DNA of 64,000 nt. Origin: Pseudomonas frederiksbergensis (GTDB taxonomy: Bacteria > Pseudomonadota > Gammaproteobacteria > Pseudomonadales > Pseudomonadaceae). Position 1 is the stretch's first letter, and every line of letters starts with the position of its first letter. Shown here one piece after another: positions 26,116 to 35,080 of the stretch. The stretch lies in assembly GCF_003732705.1 (NCBI RefSeq), contig NZ_MOBR01000042.1, positions 1 through 64,000 of the forward strand. The letters run 5' to 3'. The translations under genes were made by a program, and so were the position numbers. The notes under the pieces are model-generated. The model saw only the letters and a program-made list of their open reading frames with translations. It searched no databases and was not told the DNA's origin.

Positions 26116-27944
26116 ATCACCAGATAAGCCTTGCCGGGCTGGCCACAACTGAGGTTGGCACCCACCTGGATTTTCCCGACGTCGATCCCCAGTACGTTGA
26201 GGACGTTGTTGAGCAGGTTGTCCAGCAGTGGACTCAGGATCGATTTCAGAATCGTTGTCAGCAGCGATATCACTCCGTTGAGCAGCGTATTCAGGGTATT
26301 GAAGACAACCGCCAATAAGAGGCCTGGACTGAACGTCGGTGTGTGGAGGATCAATTGCACACCATTGACGGCTTGCGTCATGCCGGCGATCGCGTTGGAA
26401 GCGGTCAGGGTGTAAGGCGGATCAGAAGGGGCCAAACCGACTTTCGGCGGGTTGATAAATGTGGTGCTGGCGCTGGTCTGCAAGGCAGGACTGTCGATCC
26501 GCAGCTCCGCACCACCGCCCGAGAAGGGAACGCCGGCATAGCGGATATCGAGCAAGGTCAACGGGGTGACGCTCATGGGCGATGTCGATGAAGCCCAGTC
26601 CGAGTTGATCCGCCCAACGCGTAACTCAGCCACGGTGGTGGTGGTGTTGGCGGTCAGGCTTTTATTGGTGTCGCTGACGCAGGTGTAATCGGTGACGTAA
26701 CTGCTGCCGCCACCCGCTTCAAGGCTGATGTCCAGATTGGGATTGGGCAGTACGTACAAGTCCAGGCCCAGCAGTCCGGTGACCACCGACAAGGTGCTCG
26801 TCACGACCCCGACCAGGTTGGTGACCAGGGATAAATCCAGGGACACCAGCACCCGGACCTGGGCGGTGCGCACGTAGATTCGATTGGCGCCCAATGGCGC
26901 CAGTTTTGCCAGTGCGGGATTGCCCACCACCGAAAACTGCGCGGGCTCGATGACCTTGATCTTCGCCGTAGCGCCGAGGCCCAGCCCCAGTAAATTCACG
27001 GGGATGGTGCCTGCGATGGCACTCTTGCTATTGCCGAGTTCGAGAAAGGCCTGGACCAGCTGAAGCGCATTCACACTGGCGTTCAGGGCGGAAGAAGTGG
27101 TGCCCGTCTGCAGGTTCAAGATGTCGCCCAGGTGCACTTTGGTCGGGCTGACGACCGCGCTGACCAATGAATTCAAACCGAGTTGTACATCCGCCGTCGC
27201 GCCATTGAGCCGAGCCACAGTGGCGGCGGCCTGCAGCAATTGGCCCACGGTCGCATCGGCGGCAAGCAGTTGCGTGTAGTTGCCTGCCGTGACATGCAGA
27301 TCAACGGCTAATTGATCCATGAAGTTGAGCAGGTTGATGTTGGCGGCGAGCAAGCCGTTCCAACTGGCGACGGTCAAGGTGATCGGTACTGCGCCCATGG
27401 CGGAGCTGATTCCGTTTAACAAGTTGACGTCGACCAAGGTGCTGCGAATCGTCAATTGGGCCACCGGCGGCACCGGGAGCGCCGCCACGGCGGTGGCGTT
27501 GAGTTGAGTGGTCAGGCTGGCCTGCGTGCCGCTGACCAAAGCCTGCACACCGCCGGCAAAACTGGTGGTGACGGTTCGGCTGGCAACGACTTTGATTGCC
27601 GACGCCTGGGTGGCATCCGCGGTGAAGGCGCGCAGCCCGGAGGCCGGTGTCAGCAGCGTGCCGCAGGTGGTGGCGAGGGTGTTGCTGGCGTCGACGGTGA
27701 AGCCGTTGCGGGTCGCACTTTGATTGGCATAACTGGCGGCGGTGAGCCCCGGCAAACAGGTGCCGCCACGACTGACGGCTTCCAGCGCGGCGGTATCGGC
27801 CACCCGCTGCAGTTTGCGCTGCTCCATGTAGAGCCGACCGGTGTCGACCACCAATAGCATCAACAACAACGCCAACCCGAGGGTCACCGCCGCCATCAAA
27901 CCGATAGCCCCCCGTTGCCGGACCGGCCCGCGAAACTGCGACAT
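26112..27944 (-). CDS. tadG: Tad-associated pilus protein TadG
   Basis: A 610-residue protein. A TadG-type N-terminal anchor (residues about 12-35) is followed by MEQRKLQRVADTAALEAV, the hallmark of TadG-like proteins. The long periplasmic part is rich in Leu, Val, Thr and Asn with many near-repeats (for example LLNGISSAMG, LLNNVLNVLG). No von Willebrand A domain is obvious. ATG 27944 follows AAAGGAGTGCG; the 32-codon upstream extension is not used. It is convergent with pprA and overlaps it by four bases. It probably anchors or initiates the pilus. Confidence 0.85.
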   Translation of the reverse strand: MSQFRGPVRQRGAIGLMAAVTLGLALLLMLLVVDTGRLYMEQRKLQRVADTAALEAVSRGGTCLPGLTAASYANQSATRNGFTVDASNTLATTCGTLLTPASGLRAFTADATQASAIKVVASRTVTTSFAGGVQALVSGTQASLTTQLNATAVAALPVPPVAQLTIRSTLVDVNLLNGISSAMGAVPITLTVASWNGLLAANINLLNFMDQLAVDLHVTAGNYTQLLAADATVGQLLQAAATVARLNGATADVQLGLNSLVSAVVSPTKVHLGDILNLQTGTTSSALNASVNALQLVQAFLELGNSKSAIAGTIPVNLLGLGLGATAKIKVIEPAQFSVVGNPALAKLAPLGANRIYVRTAQVRVLVSLDLSLVTNLVGVVTSTLSVVTGLLGLDLYVLPNPNLDISLEAGGGSSYVTDYTCVSDTNKSLTANTTTTVAELRVGRINSDWASSTSPMSVTPLTLLDIRYAGVPFSGGGAELRIDSPALQTSASTTFINPPKVGLAPSDPPYTLTASNAIAGMTQAVNGVQLILHTPTFSPGLLLAVVFNTLNTLLNGVISLLTTILKSILSPLLDNLLNNVLNVLGIDVGKIQVGANLSCGQPGKAYLVI

Positions 27945-28041
27945 CGCGCACTCCTTTGCCGGCGCACACCTTGTGCTGCCTCCTTGGGTGAAATGCAGTG
28001 TAGACAAGGGTTCACGAGGTTGCCGGCCACACAGAAACAAG

Positions 28042-29024
28042 GTGGGAGCGAGCCTGCTCGCGAACGCGGTGGGTCAGTCAAATCTCTTTTGAATGTGCTG
28101 CCGTCTTCGCGAGCAGGCTCGCTCCCACAGTGGATCTTCATGGACGCGGAATCAGCGCAAGGCGCAGATCCCTTGTGGGAGCGAGCTTGCTCGCGATGGC
28201 GGTGCGTCAGTCAAATCTCTTTTGAATGTGCCGCCGTCTTCGCGAGCAGGCTCGCTCCCACAGTGGATCTTCATGGACGCGGAATCAGCGTACGGCGCAG
28301 ATTCCTTGTGGGAGCGAGCTTGCTCGCGATGGCGGTCTGTCAGTCAAATCTCTTTTGAATGTGCCGCCGTCTTCGCGGGCAAGCTCGCTCCCACAGTGGA
28401 TCTTCATGGACGCGGAATCAGCGTAAGGCGCAGATCCCTTGTGGGAGCGGGCTTGCTCGCGATGGCGGTGCGCCAGTCAAATCTCTTTTGAATGTGCCGC
28501 CGTCTTCGCGAGCAAGCCCGCTCCCACCGTGGATTTTCATGGACGCGGAATCAGCGTAAGGCGCAGATCCCTTGTGGGAGCGAGCTTGCTCGCGATGGCG
28601 GTGGGTCAGTCAAATCTCTTTTGAATGTGCCGCCGTCTTCGCGAGCAAGCTCGCTCCCACAGTGGATCTTCATGGACGCGGAATCGGCGTAAGGCGCAGA
28701 TCCCTTGTGGGAGCGAGCTTGCTCGCGATGGCGGTGGGTCAGTCAGATCTCTTTTGAATGTGCCGTCGTCTTCGCGAGCAGGCTCGCTCCCACAGTGGAT
28801 ATTCTTGGACGCGGAATCAGCGTACGGCGTAGATTCCTTGTGGGAGCGAGCTTGCTCGCGATGGCGGTGGGTCAGTCAAATCTCTTTTGAATGTACTGCC
28901 GTCTTCGCGAGCAGGCTCGCTCCCACAGTGGATCGTCATGGACATGGGACCAGCGTACGGCGCAGATCCCTTGTGGGAGCGGGCTTGCTCGCGAAAGCGG
29001 TTTGTCAGTCACCACAGCTCCCAC
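28042..29024. repeat. Tandem array of eight REPINs, exact 133-bp period
   Basis: Eight REPINs start at 28042, 28175, 28308, 28441, 28574, 28707, 28840 and 28973, always 133 bases apart. The REPINs and the spacers (motif GGATCTTCATGGACGCGGAA) are nearly identical. The last unit is cut short, with most of its right arm missing. It lies between tadG and the DUF4136 genes. The chain of 61-166-codon open frames across it is an artefact of the repeat. Confidence 0.96.
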
Positions 29025-29039
29025 AGTGGATGGTGGTGT

Positions 29040-29594
29040 TTAGCGGGGTGGGTAGTTGGCCAGGATCCGGCTTACCGTTTCGCGCACGGCATTGCTGCGA
29101 TCTGTCGGGTTGGGGGTGCTGCTGAGCATTTGTTCGTCGCTGCCGCGCCACACCAGTTTGCCGTCCTTGCCGTCGAGCAGGTCGATCTGGATGGTCGCGA
29201 CTTTGTAGCTGACGTTGCGGGTTTCGTTGTACATCGGGCCGCCCCAATAGCCATTCCATGGGCCACCCCAACCGCCGCCGTAGTTGGTGGTCACTTGTTG
29301 CTGGCGGTCTTCGACGATCAGGTAGGTCTGCACACTCACATCACCCTTCTGGCCCGCGGCAGCCGGGCGCAAGCCGCGTTGATCCAGCTGATCGGCCACG
29401 GCCTGGCGAATCCGCTGTTCGGTCAGGTCGCTTTTGATCCGTGGATCATCGGGGCGGTATTGCAGGGCAGGTTCTTTCCAGCTCCAGCTGCGATAGGCGG
29501 CGAAATCGCGGCTGGCATCGAAGTCATGATTGACCTGGTGGGCGCAGGCACTGAGCAGCACGGCCACAGCCAGTAATGCGAGAGGGCGGAACAT
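29040..29594 (-). CDS. DUF4136 lipoprotein
   Basis: A 184-residue lipoprotein with lipobox LSAC (Cys16), then the DUF4136 fold: HDFDASRDFAAYRSWSWKEP, and a C-terminal part with strand pattern ATIQIDLLDGKDGKLVWRG. Family members are envelope lipoproteins of unknown function. A paralogue lies 55 bases upstream on the same strand (29650-30267); the shared RSW-W and QRGLRP segments point to an old tandem duplication. The stop codon lies 15 bases from the REPIN array. Confidence 0.85.
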   Translation of the reverse strand: MFRPLALLAVAVLLSACAHQVNHDFDASRDFAAYRSWSWKEPALQYRPDDPRIKSDLTEQRIRQAVADQLDQRGLRPAAAGQKGDVSVQTYLIVEDRQQQVTTNYGGGWGGPWNGYWGGPMYNETRNVSYKVATIQIDLLDGKDGKLVWRGSDEQMLSSTPNPTDRSNAVRETVSRILANYPPR

Positions 29595-29649
29595 GATGGT
29601 TCTCCGTTGGAAGACATCAACCCTGGGAATGCTTCTTATCTACAAGAAG

Positions 29650-30267
29650 CTAACTAGGAGGATACGCCGACATTGCCTTTTCCACAGCCTCCTGTATCGC
29701 ATCCGCGCGCTGACTTTGATTGCCTTGGCTGGCGGTCTCGGCGCTGGCGCTCCAGACCGGTTGCCCCGTGCCGGCGTCGAACAAATCGACACGCACCACC
29801 ACAACCTGTTCCTGATAGGTGCGGACGATCGGCACGCTCTCGTACATGCCGTAACCGCCGCCATATCGGCGATAGCCGCCGCCATAACCACCGCCGTAGT
29901 AGCCGTAATCGTCTTGAACCTGACGCAAGCGGGTTTCCAGATGCAGGTTGGCGCTGACCAACAGGTCCGCCGGGCGATTGTCGTGCAGCGGACGCAGGCC
30001 GCGCTGATCGAGGGCGTTGCTGACCGCTTCAGCCACTTGCGCCGAATCCGCCCAGGCCGAGCCCGGTGGCAGTTGCCCGTTGAGCCAGGCCCAGCTGCGA
30101 TAACGCCCATAATCCCGGGGCGGTGCCGGGTAAGCGCTACGGTCAAAGGTATTCGCGGCGTGTGGCGGCGCCGGCGGCAAGGGGTTGGACGTCGCCACAT
30201 AAGGGTTGCTGCCCTGGCAGGCCGCCAACCCCAGACACATCAGCAGTAACCCTGAACGCGCTTTCAT
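29650..30267 (-). CDS. DUF4136 lipoprotein, paralogue
   Basis: A 205-residue lipoprotein with lipobox LAAC (Cys17) and the DUF4136 core (YGRYRSWAWLNGQLP, QRGLRPLHDNRPADLLVS). A Gly/Tyr-rich insert (DDYGYYGGGYGGGYRRYG, about residues 138-155) probably forms a flexible loop. ATG 30267 lies 12 bases after the cmoM stop on the same strand, so these genes may share a transcript. Function unknown. Confidence 0.85.
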   Translation of the reverse strand: MKARSGLLLMCLGLAACQGSNPYVATSNPLPPAPPHAANTFDRSAYPAPPRDYGRYRSWAWLNGQLPPGSAWADSAQVAEAVSNALDQRGLRPLHDNRPADLLVSANLHLETRLRQVQDDYGYYGGGYGGGYRRYGGGYGMYESVPIVRTYQEQVVVVRVDLFDAGTGQPVWSASAETASQGNQSQRADAIQEAVEKAMSAYPPS

Positions 30268-30279
30268 TTCGCTCTCCGA

Positions 30280-31029
30280 TCAGATCGGCCGGCAGATCCA
30301 GTGCAAATAGCGCCCAAGCCCGGCAAAGCTTGGGTGACGACGGTGGGCCAGCTCCATTTCCAGCAAGTCCACCAGTTCAGCGCGGGCCTGGAATTCCACC
30401 GGCATGTAGTCGTGAAAAACCCGCACCCCACTCTGGGTTTCGACCTGCCACATACCCTCAAGTTGCGCCGCCAGTTCCCGTGGATCAAGGGGCTGTTGCG
30501 GGGTCAGGCTCTGCTTCTCGCCGGCCATGTCGTTCTTGCGCATTTTGCGGAAATGGCCCTTGAGCAGGTTGCGGTAGATCAGTGCGTCGCGGTTGTAGAA
30601 GGCCAGGGACAGCCAGCCTTCCTGGGTGGTGAGTTGATGCAGCACCGGCAGGATCGCGTGAGGCTCGGCCAGCCATTCCAGTACGGCGTGGCAGAGCACC
30701 AGGTCGTAAGGTTCGGTGAGCTGGCCGAGCAAATCCTGCCACGGTGCCTGAATGAAGGTCGCGCTCTGCCCGGCGTCAGCGAAGCGTTGGCGGGCGCCTT
30801 CAAGCATCGGCGCGGCAGGCTCGGCGAGGGTGACGTCATGCCCACGCTGGGCCAGCCACAACGACATGTGGCCAAGCCCGGCGCCGATGTCCAGGACGCG
30901 CAGCGGTCGGTCGGGCAAGGTTTCGGCCAGGTCAGCCTGCAGCACCGCCAGGCGGATCGCGCCTTTGGCCCCACCGTAGATTTTTTCGGCGAAGCGGGTC
31001 GCCAACTGATCGAAATGACGGTCGCTCAT
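30280..31029 (-). CDS. cmoM: tRNA 5-carboxymethoxyuridine methyltransferase CmoM
   Basis: A 249-residue SAM-dependent methyltransferase, matching CmoM (formerly SmtA), which methylates the wobble base cmo5U to its methyl ester. The SAM-binding loop is VLDIGAGLGHMSLWLA, followed by the acidic residue in VTLAEPAAPML, and motif LVLCHAVLEWL. The start is ATG 31029, sharing one base with the stop of the MazG-like gene (TGATG), which indicates coupling. The 57-codon upstream extension is rejected. Confidence 0.88.
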   Translation of the reverse strand: MSDRHFDQLATRFAEKIYGGAKGAIRLAVLQADLAETLPDRPLRVLDIGAGLGHMSLWLAQRGHDVTLAEPAAPMLEGARQRFADAGQSATFIQAPWQDLLGQLTEPYDLVLCHAVLEWLAEPHAILPVLHQLTTQEGWLSLAFYNRDALIYRNLLKGHFRKMRKNDMAGEKQSLTPQQPLDPRELAAQLEGMWQVETQSGVRVFHDYMPVEFQARAELVDLLEMELAHRRHPSFAGLGRYLHWICRPI

Positions 31030-31331
31030 CAGCTGAACCGCCGTTCGCTGTCCGCGAGTTTGCTGCGCACCACTTCGTTCATGTCCAACCCCAACTCGCT
31101 GCACAGCAGTAATAGATAGAGCACGATGTCGCCGACTTCCTGCCCGGCGTGGGCCAGTTTGTCCGCCGGCAACTGCCGCGACTGGTCTTCGGTCAGCCAT
31201 TGGAAGATTTCCACCAGCTCGGACATTTCCACGCTCGCGGCCATCGCCAGGTTTTTCGGGCTGTGAAATTGCCGCCAGTCATTGCGGTCGCGAATGGCGT
31301 GCAGGCGTTCGGTCAGTTCAACAAGGTTCAT
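31029..31331 (-). CDS. MazG-like nucleotide pyrophosphohydrolase
   Basis: A 100-residue all-alpha pyrophosphatase of the MazG/RS21-C6 type that clears non-canonical or excess nucleoside triphosphates. The metal-binding pattern ExxE (EMSELVE) followed by ExxD (EVGDIVLYLLLL) is intact. It is coupled to cmoM through the TGATG overlap. The exact nucleotide preference cannot be told. Confidence 0.87.
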   Translation of the reverse strand: MNLVELTERLHAIRDRNDWRQFHSPKNLAMAASVEMSELVEIFQWLTEDQSRQLPADKLAHAGQEVGDIVLYLLLLCSELGLDMNEVVRSKLADSERRFS

Positions 31332-31389
31332 CGGGCTCTCCTGAAGGCGTATAGCTTCGGGGGGATAGCGGGTGAAGGCAAGTGGCGCT

Positions 31390-31497
31390 GATCGTTCCTA
31401 CGCTCTGCGTGGGAATGCAGCCCGGGACGCTCCGCGTCCCAAGAGCGAACGCAGAGCGTCCAGTGAGGCATTCCCACGCGGGAGCGTGGGAACGATC
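31390..31497. repeat. 110-bp palindromic repeat, copy 2
   Basis: The same element as at 8412-8521, with a two-base shorter centre and a few changes. It lies upstream of a small membrane-protein gene; copy 3 lies just downstream of that gene. Confidence 0.9.
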
Positions 31498-31590
31498 CAA
31501 ACCCTCTATGCTAGTAGGGAACTCGGCACCACGATCCGCGGCCCAAGTCTGGCGCGGCAACCTTGCCACCACTTTCATCAGGACGCCCAC

Positions 31591-31884
31591 ATGCAGGTAG
31601 AAAGTTTTTTTGAATGGCTCGGCCAGGCACTCGGTTCGGTCATCCGTTTTATCGTCGACGGCCTCAGTGGCCTGTTCAATATCCTCAGCCACGCCGGCAG
31701 CAACTTTGTCGAAGGGCTGTCCCGGGCGTTGGGCATGGACACTTCGATCATCAGCATCATCGCGCTGATCCTCGGCCTGATGCTGTTGTGGTCGGCGATC
31801 CGGGCGTTCATGAATGCGTCGATCATCATGGGGATCATCTGGCTGTTGCTGGGACTTTGGTTGCTTAGCTGGATCATCCACTAG
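31591..31884 (+). CDS. Small inner-membrane protein of unknown function
   Basis: A 97-residue protein with an amphipathic N-terminal half and two hydrophobic helices (IISIIALILGLMLLWSAI and IIMGIIWLLLGLWLLSWI). AGGA precedes ATG 31591. I do not recognise the family. The gene sits between two copies of the 110-bp palindrome (31390-31497 and 31894-32003) and stands alone between the minus-strand pyrophosphohydrolase and a MATE transporter. Confidence 0.75.
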   Translation: MQVESFFEWLGQALGSVIRFIVDGLSGLFNILSHAGSNFVEGLSRALGMDTSIISIIALILGLMLLWSAIRAFMNASIIMGIIWLLLGLWLLSWIIH

Positions 31885-31893
31885 CACCACCCT

Positions 31894-32003
31894 GATCGTT
31901 CCCACGCTCTGCGTGGGAATGCAGCCCGGGACGCTCCGCGTCCCTGCCGAAGCGGACGCGGAGCGTCCATTGAGGCATTCCCACGCAGAGCGTGGGAACG
32001 ATC
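31894..32003. repeat. 110-bp palindromic repeat, copy 3
   Basis: The element between the small membrane-protein gene and the MATE transporter. It starts ten bases after the stop codon of the former, so its long hairpin may stop transcription there. Confidence 0.92.
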
Positions 32004-32045
32004 ACCCAAACTGTCGCTACAATGCCCGCTCCCCAAGGAGCCCGC

Positions 32046-33395
32046 ATGTCCAACCTGATCGCCGACTGGCGCAACCGCCCGACCCACCGCAAGGTCTGGG
32101 CACTCGCCGCGCCCATGATCCTCTCGAACATTTCCGTACCGCTGGTGGCGCTGGTCGACAGCACCGTCATCGGTCACTTGCCCCATGCCCATCAATTGGG
32201 CGCCGTCGCGGTCGGTGCCAGCCTGTATACCTTTCTGGCCTGGGGCATGGGTTTTCTGCGCATGGGCACCACCGGGTTCGCCGCCCAAGCGGCCGGACGC
32301 GGGGACGGCGCGGCGCTGCGGCAGATTCTGTTGCAGGGCCTGTTACTGGCGATGGGCCTGGCCATCGTGCTCGGGGCGGCGGGGATTCCGTTGAGCGGCG
32401 TTGCGCTGCACTTCATGCAACCCTCAGCGGAACTGGATCAACTGACCCGCGAATTTTTCCACACCCGACTGTTCGGCCTGCCTGCCGCGCTGGCCAGTTA
32501 TGCGCTGGTCGGCTGGTTCCTCGGCACCCAGAACGCCCGGGCGCCGCTGGCGATTTTGCTGGGCACCAACCTGGTGAACATCGCACTCAACCTGTGGTTC
32601 GTCCTTGGACTGGACTGGGGCGTAGTCGGCGCGGCCCGGGCGTCGGTGATCGCCGAATGGACCGGCGCCCTGATCGGCCTGTTCATGACCCGCAAGGCCT
32701 TGCGCGCCTATCCCGGTCACATCGCCTGGGCCGCGCTGGGGCTGTGGCAGAGCTGGCGCCCGCTGTTGGCGGTCAACCGCGACATCTTCATTCGCAGCCT
32801 GGCGCTGCAATCGGTGTTTTTCCTGATCACCGTGCAAGGCGCGCGACTGGGTGACGCCACGGTGGCCGCCAACGCGCTGCTGCTCAATGGCTTGCTGCTG
32901 ACCGCCCACGCCCTCGATGGCCTGGCCCATGCCGTGGAAGCCCTGTGCGGTCACGCCATCGGCGCGCGGGATCGCGATTCCCTGCGTCGCTCATTGGTCG
33001 TGGCCGCCGGTTGGTCGTTGATCGCCAGCCTGGGTTTCGCCGCGCTGTTCCTGTTCGCCGGGCACTTGTTTATCGAGATGCAAACCAACATCCAGAGCGT
33101 ACGTGACACCGCGTTCATCTACCTGCCCTACCTCGCCGCCCTGCCATTGCTTGCGGTCTGGAGTTACCTGCTGGACGGGCTGTTCATCGGCGCCACCCGC
33201 GCCCGGGAAATGCGCAACGGCATGCTGTTGACGGTGCTGCTGTTGCTACCCTTCGCCTGGGCGCTGCGCGACCTGGGCAATCATGGGCTGTGGATAACCT
33301 TCCTGCTGTTCATGGTGCTGCGTAGCCTGACCCTCGGTGCGATGGCCTGGTATTTGCGCAAGAACGATGGCTGGTTTACCGGTACCGCTCACTGA
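32046..33395 (+). CDS. MATE-family efflux transporter (DinF-like)
   Basis: A 449-residue polytopic membrane protein with about 12 hydrophobic helices in two related halves, of the MATE (NorM/DinF) family, which exports drugs or metabolites in exchange for H+ or Na+. The N-terminal half shows WALAAPMILSNISVPLVAL. AAGGAGCCCGC precedes ATG 32046, which rules out the longer reading that starts inside the repeat. The DinF branch is the best match in length and N-terminal sequence. It ends seven bases into the convergent hydrolase gene. Confidence 0.88.
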   Translation: MSNLIADWRNRPTHRKVWALAAPMILSNISVPLVALVDSTVIGHLPHAHQLGAVAVGASLYTFLAWGMGFLRMGTTGFAAQAAGRGDGAALRQILLQGLLLAMGLAIVLGAAGIPLSGVALHFMQPSAELDQLTREFFHTRLFGLPAALASYALVGWFLGTQNARAPLAILLGTNLVNIALNLWFVLGLDWGVVGAARASVIAEWTGALIGLFMTRKALRAYPGHIAWAALGLWQSWRPLLAVNRDIFIRSLALQSVFFLITVQGARLGDATVAANALLLNGLLLTAHALDGLAHAVEALCGHAIGARDRDSLRRSLVVAAGWSLIASLGFAALFLFAGHLFIEMQTNIQSVRDTAFIYLPYLAALPLLAVWSYLLDGLFIGATRAREMRNGMLLTVLLLLPFAWALRDLGNHGLWITFLLFMVLRSLTLGAMAWYLRKNDGWFTGTAH

Positions 33396-34264
33396 GTCGG
33401 CGTGGCCTTGACGAAGGATGTGACTTCGTCCAGCACCGGCGCCAAACCGCGCATGGGCCGGGACAGCGTCGCCACCAGCGTGGCGTGGCCGGTACGGGAA
33501 TAATACCGATCCTGAACCAGCACCCCGACCGCGCGTAATTTGTTCGCCAGGCCTGCGGTGTTGCGGGTCGGATTGACCACGTCATCGTCCCTCGACGCGA
33601 TCAACAAGGCCGGCGGTGCACCGTGACTGACGTGATTGATCGGCTGGGATTGTGGCGGTGAATCCGGCCAGAAAAACACCGGGCGCACCTCGGGATTCTG
33701 GATGGGCAGGAAGTCATACGGCCCGGCCAGGCCGATCCAACCGCTGAGATCCCCCGGCGACATGCCCACCGCCCCCAGCCACTGCGAGTCCAGCGCCAAC
33801 ATCGCCACGTTGTAGGCTCCGGAACTGTGGCCCATCAAATACAAGCGTTTCGGGTCACCGGAGAATTGGCGAATGTGTTCATGGGTCCAGGCCACGGCGT
33901 TGGCGCCGTCCTCCAGAAACAACGGATAGCGCACCTGCGGATACAGCCGATAGTCCGCCAGCACCGCGACGATCCCTCGGGACGCCAGCGCCTCGCCGAC
34001 AAAGCTGTAGTCGCTGCGCGAGCCGCTGTTCCAGCTGCCGCCATAGAAAAACACCACCACCGGGGCATTTTCCACGGGATGTCGGGGCACATACACATCG
34101 AGTTGCTGCCGTGGATCACTGCCATAGGCAATGCCTTCGGTCTTGTCGAAGCTGCCGTCGGGCGTCAGGGCATTGAGCATTTTCAGCGGCGAGCACGCGC
34201 TGATCGCCATCAGCAAAACACCGCCAATCAAAACGCTGAGCCGCCTGCGGATTGCGCTCGCCAT
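33389..34264 (-). CDS. Lipoprotein alpha/beta hydrolase (esterase-like)
   Basis: A 291-residue predicted lipoprotein (lipobox ISAC, Cys24) with a carboxylesterase/HSL-type fold. The oxyanion region is VFFYGGSW, the nucleophile elbow is GHSSGA with S147, an acid lies in ASRDDDVV, and His lies in RTGHATL. It should act on esters at the inner face of the outer membrane or in the periplasm. It follows the DUF4123 gene by 18 bases on the same strand, so it could belong to the VgrG unit. Type VI lipase effectors normally lack such a signal, so it could equally be an unrelated household esterase. Confidence 0.82.
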   Translation of the reverse strand: MASAIRRRLSVLIGGVLLMAISACSPLKMLNALTPDGSFDKTEGIAYGSDPRQQLDVYVPRHPVENAPVVVFFYGGSWNSGSRSDYSFVGEALASRGIVAVLADYRLYPQVRYPLFLEDGANAVAWTHEHIRQFSGDPKRLYLMGHSSGAYNVAMLALDSQWLGAVGMSPGDLSGWIGLAGPYDFLPIQNPEVRPVFFWPDSPPQSQPINHVSHGAPPALLIASRDDDVVNPTRNTAGLANKLRAVGVLVQDRYYSRTGHATLVATLSRPMRGLAPVLDEVTSFVKATPTQ

Positions 34265-34282
34265 GTGGGTGAATCCTCTTGA

Positions 34283-35080
34283 TCAGGGTTGATTGCCCTG
34301 CCACAGGTTGCGCAGGTGATCGAGTCGCTCCTGCTGGGTCACCCCCTGCAATGTCTGCGCAGGCAAAGCGCCGGGACACTGCAAGCGTAGCCACAACCAG
34401 CCATCCAGCACCGAGCGTTCGCTGAAACCCAGCGCCAGGCCTTCCTGCACATGGGACCACAAGCGGTTGTAATCCGTGCCAATGGATCGGCTCCAGCGCC
34501 AGGTGTGTTGTTCCAGCAGGCAGGTTTGCAGTTTTCCCCGCTGGCGAAGGCTGAGGGTTTCTTCGACCGCCAATGGGCTGACGACCAGCCCGGGATTGAG
34601 CAATTGCTGCCAACCCTGGCTGCCGATCGCCCGATCGGCCCAGGTGCCGCCGAACCAGCGCAACTGGCTGATCGGGCCAAGCCAGCGACTCAGTTCCTCA
34701 GCATCGCAGGCATCGAAGAAGTAGCTGGCGCAATGCGGGTTGTAATAGCTCAGCAAGGCCCGGTGATGCGGGCCAAACGTCACCGTGAGCATGCGCCGCA
34801 AGTGCGCCAGCAACTGCGCTGCCGACACCTCGCTGACCAACAGCAGACCTTGCCAGGCCTGCGGCTCGCTGTAGCAAAACTCGCTCAGCGCCGGACAGTC
34901 CTGTAACGCCGCCAAGACCGGGCCCTGCTCACGCAACCCATGCAACTCGGTGCCTTCGAACAGCCAGGACCAGCGAACATCACCGAATTGGCGCAGCAAC
35001 GTGGCCGCCGACTGGGGCGCGCCGGGCACATCCAGTAACAGCCATTGCGAAGTCGGGTCAGGCGTCTGCACGCCGCTCAT
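34283..35080 (-). CDS. DUF4123 type VI effector chaperone
   Basis: A 265-residue protein of the DUF4123 family, adaptor chaperones that load a toxic effector onto its VgrG tip. The DUF4123 region is at about 10-135 (WLLLDVPGAPQSAATLLRQF, then LRRMLTVTFGPHHRALLSYY). The start ATG 35080 overlaps the VgrG stop as ATGA, so the two are co-translated. The next gene is not a recognisable polymorphic toxin but a lipoprotein hydrolase, which leaves the cargo in doubt. Confidence 0.85.
   Translation of the reverse strand: MSGVQTPDPTSQWLLLDVPGAPQSAATLLRQFGDVRWSWLFEGTELHGLREQGPVLAALQDCPALSEFCYSEPQAWQGLLLVSEVSAAQLLAHLRRMLTVTFGPHHRALLSYYNPHCASYFFDACDAEELSRWLGPISQLRWFGGTWADRAIGSQGWQQLLNPGLVVSPLAVEETLSLRQRGKLQTCLLEQHTWRWSRSIGTDYNRLWSHVQEGLALGFSERSVLDGWLWLRLQCPGALPAQTLQGVTQQERLDHLRNLWQGNQP

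Noticed and set aside
28042..29024. Regular repeat spacing suggestive of a CRISPR array
   Set aside because: The unit is 133 bases, the spacers are nearly identical to each other and the repeats are paired REP palindromes. No cas gene is nearby.
28093..29125. Chain of overlapping open frames of 60-166 codons on the plus strand
   Set aside because: They are translations of the REPIN array, identical from unit to unit, without ribosome sites or protein-like composition.
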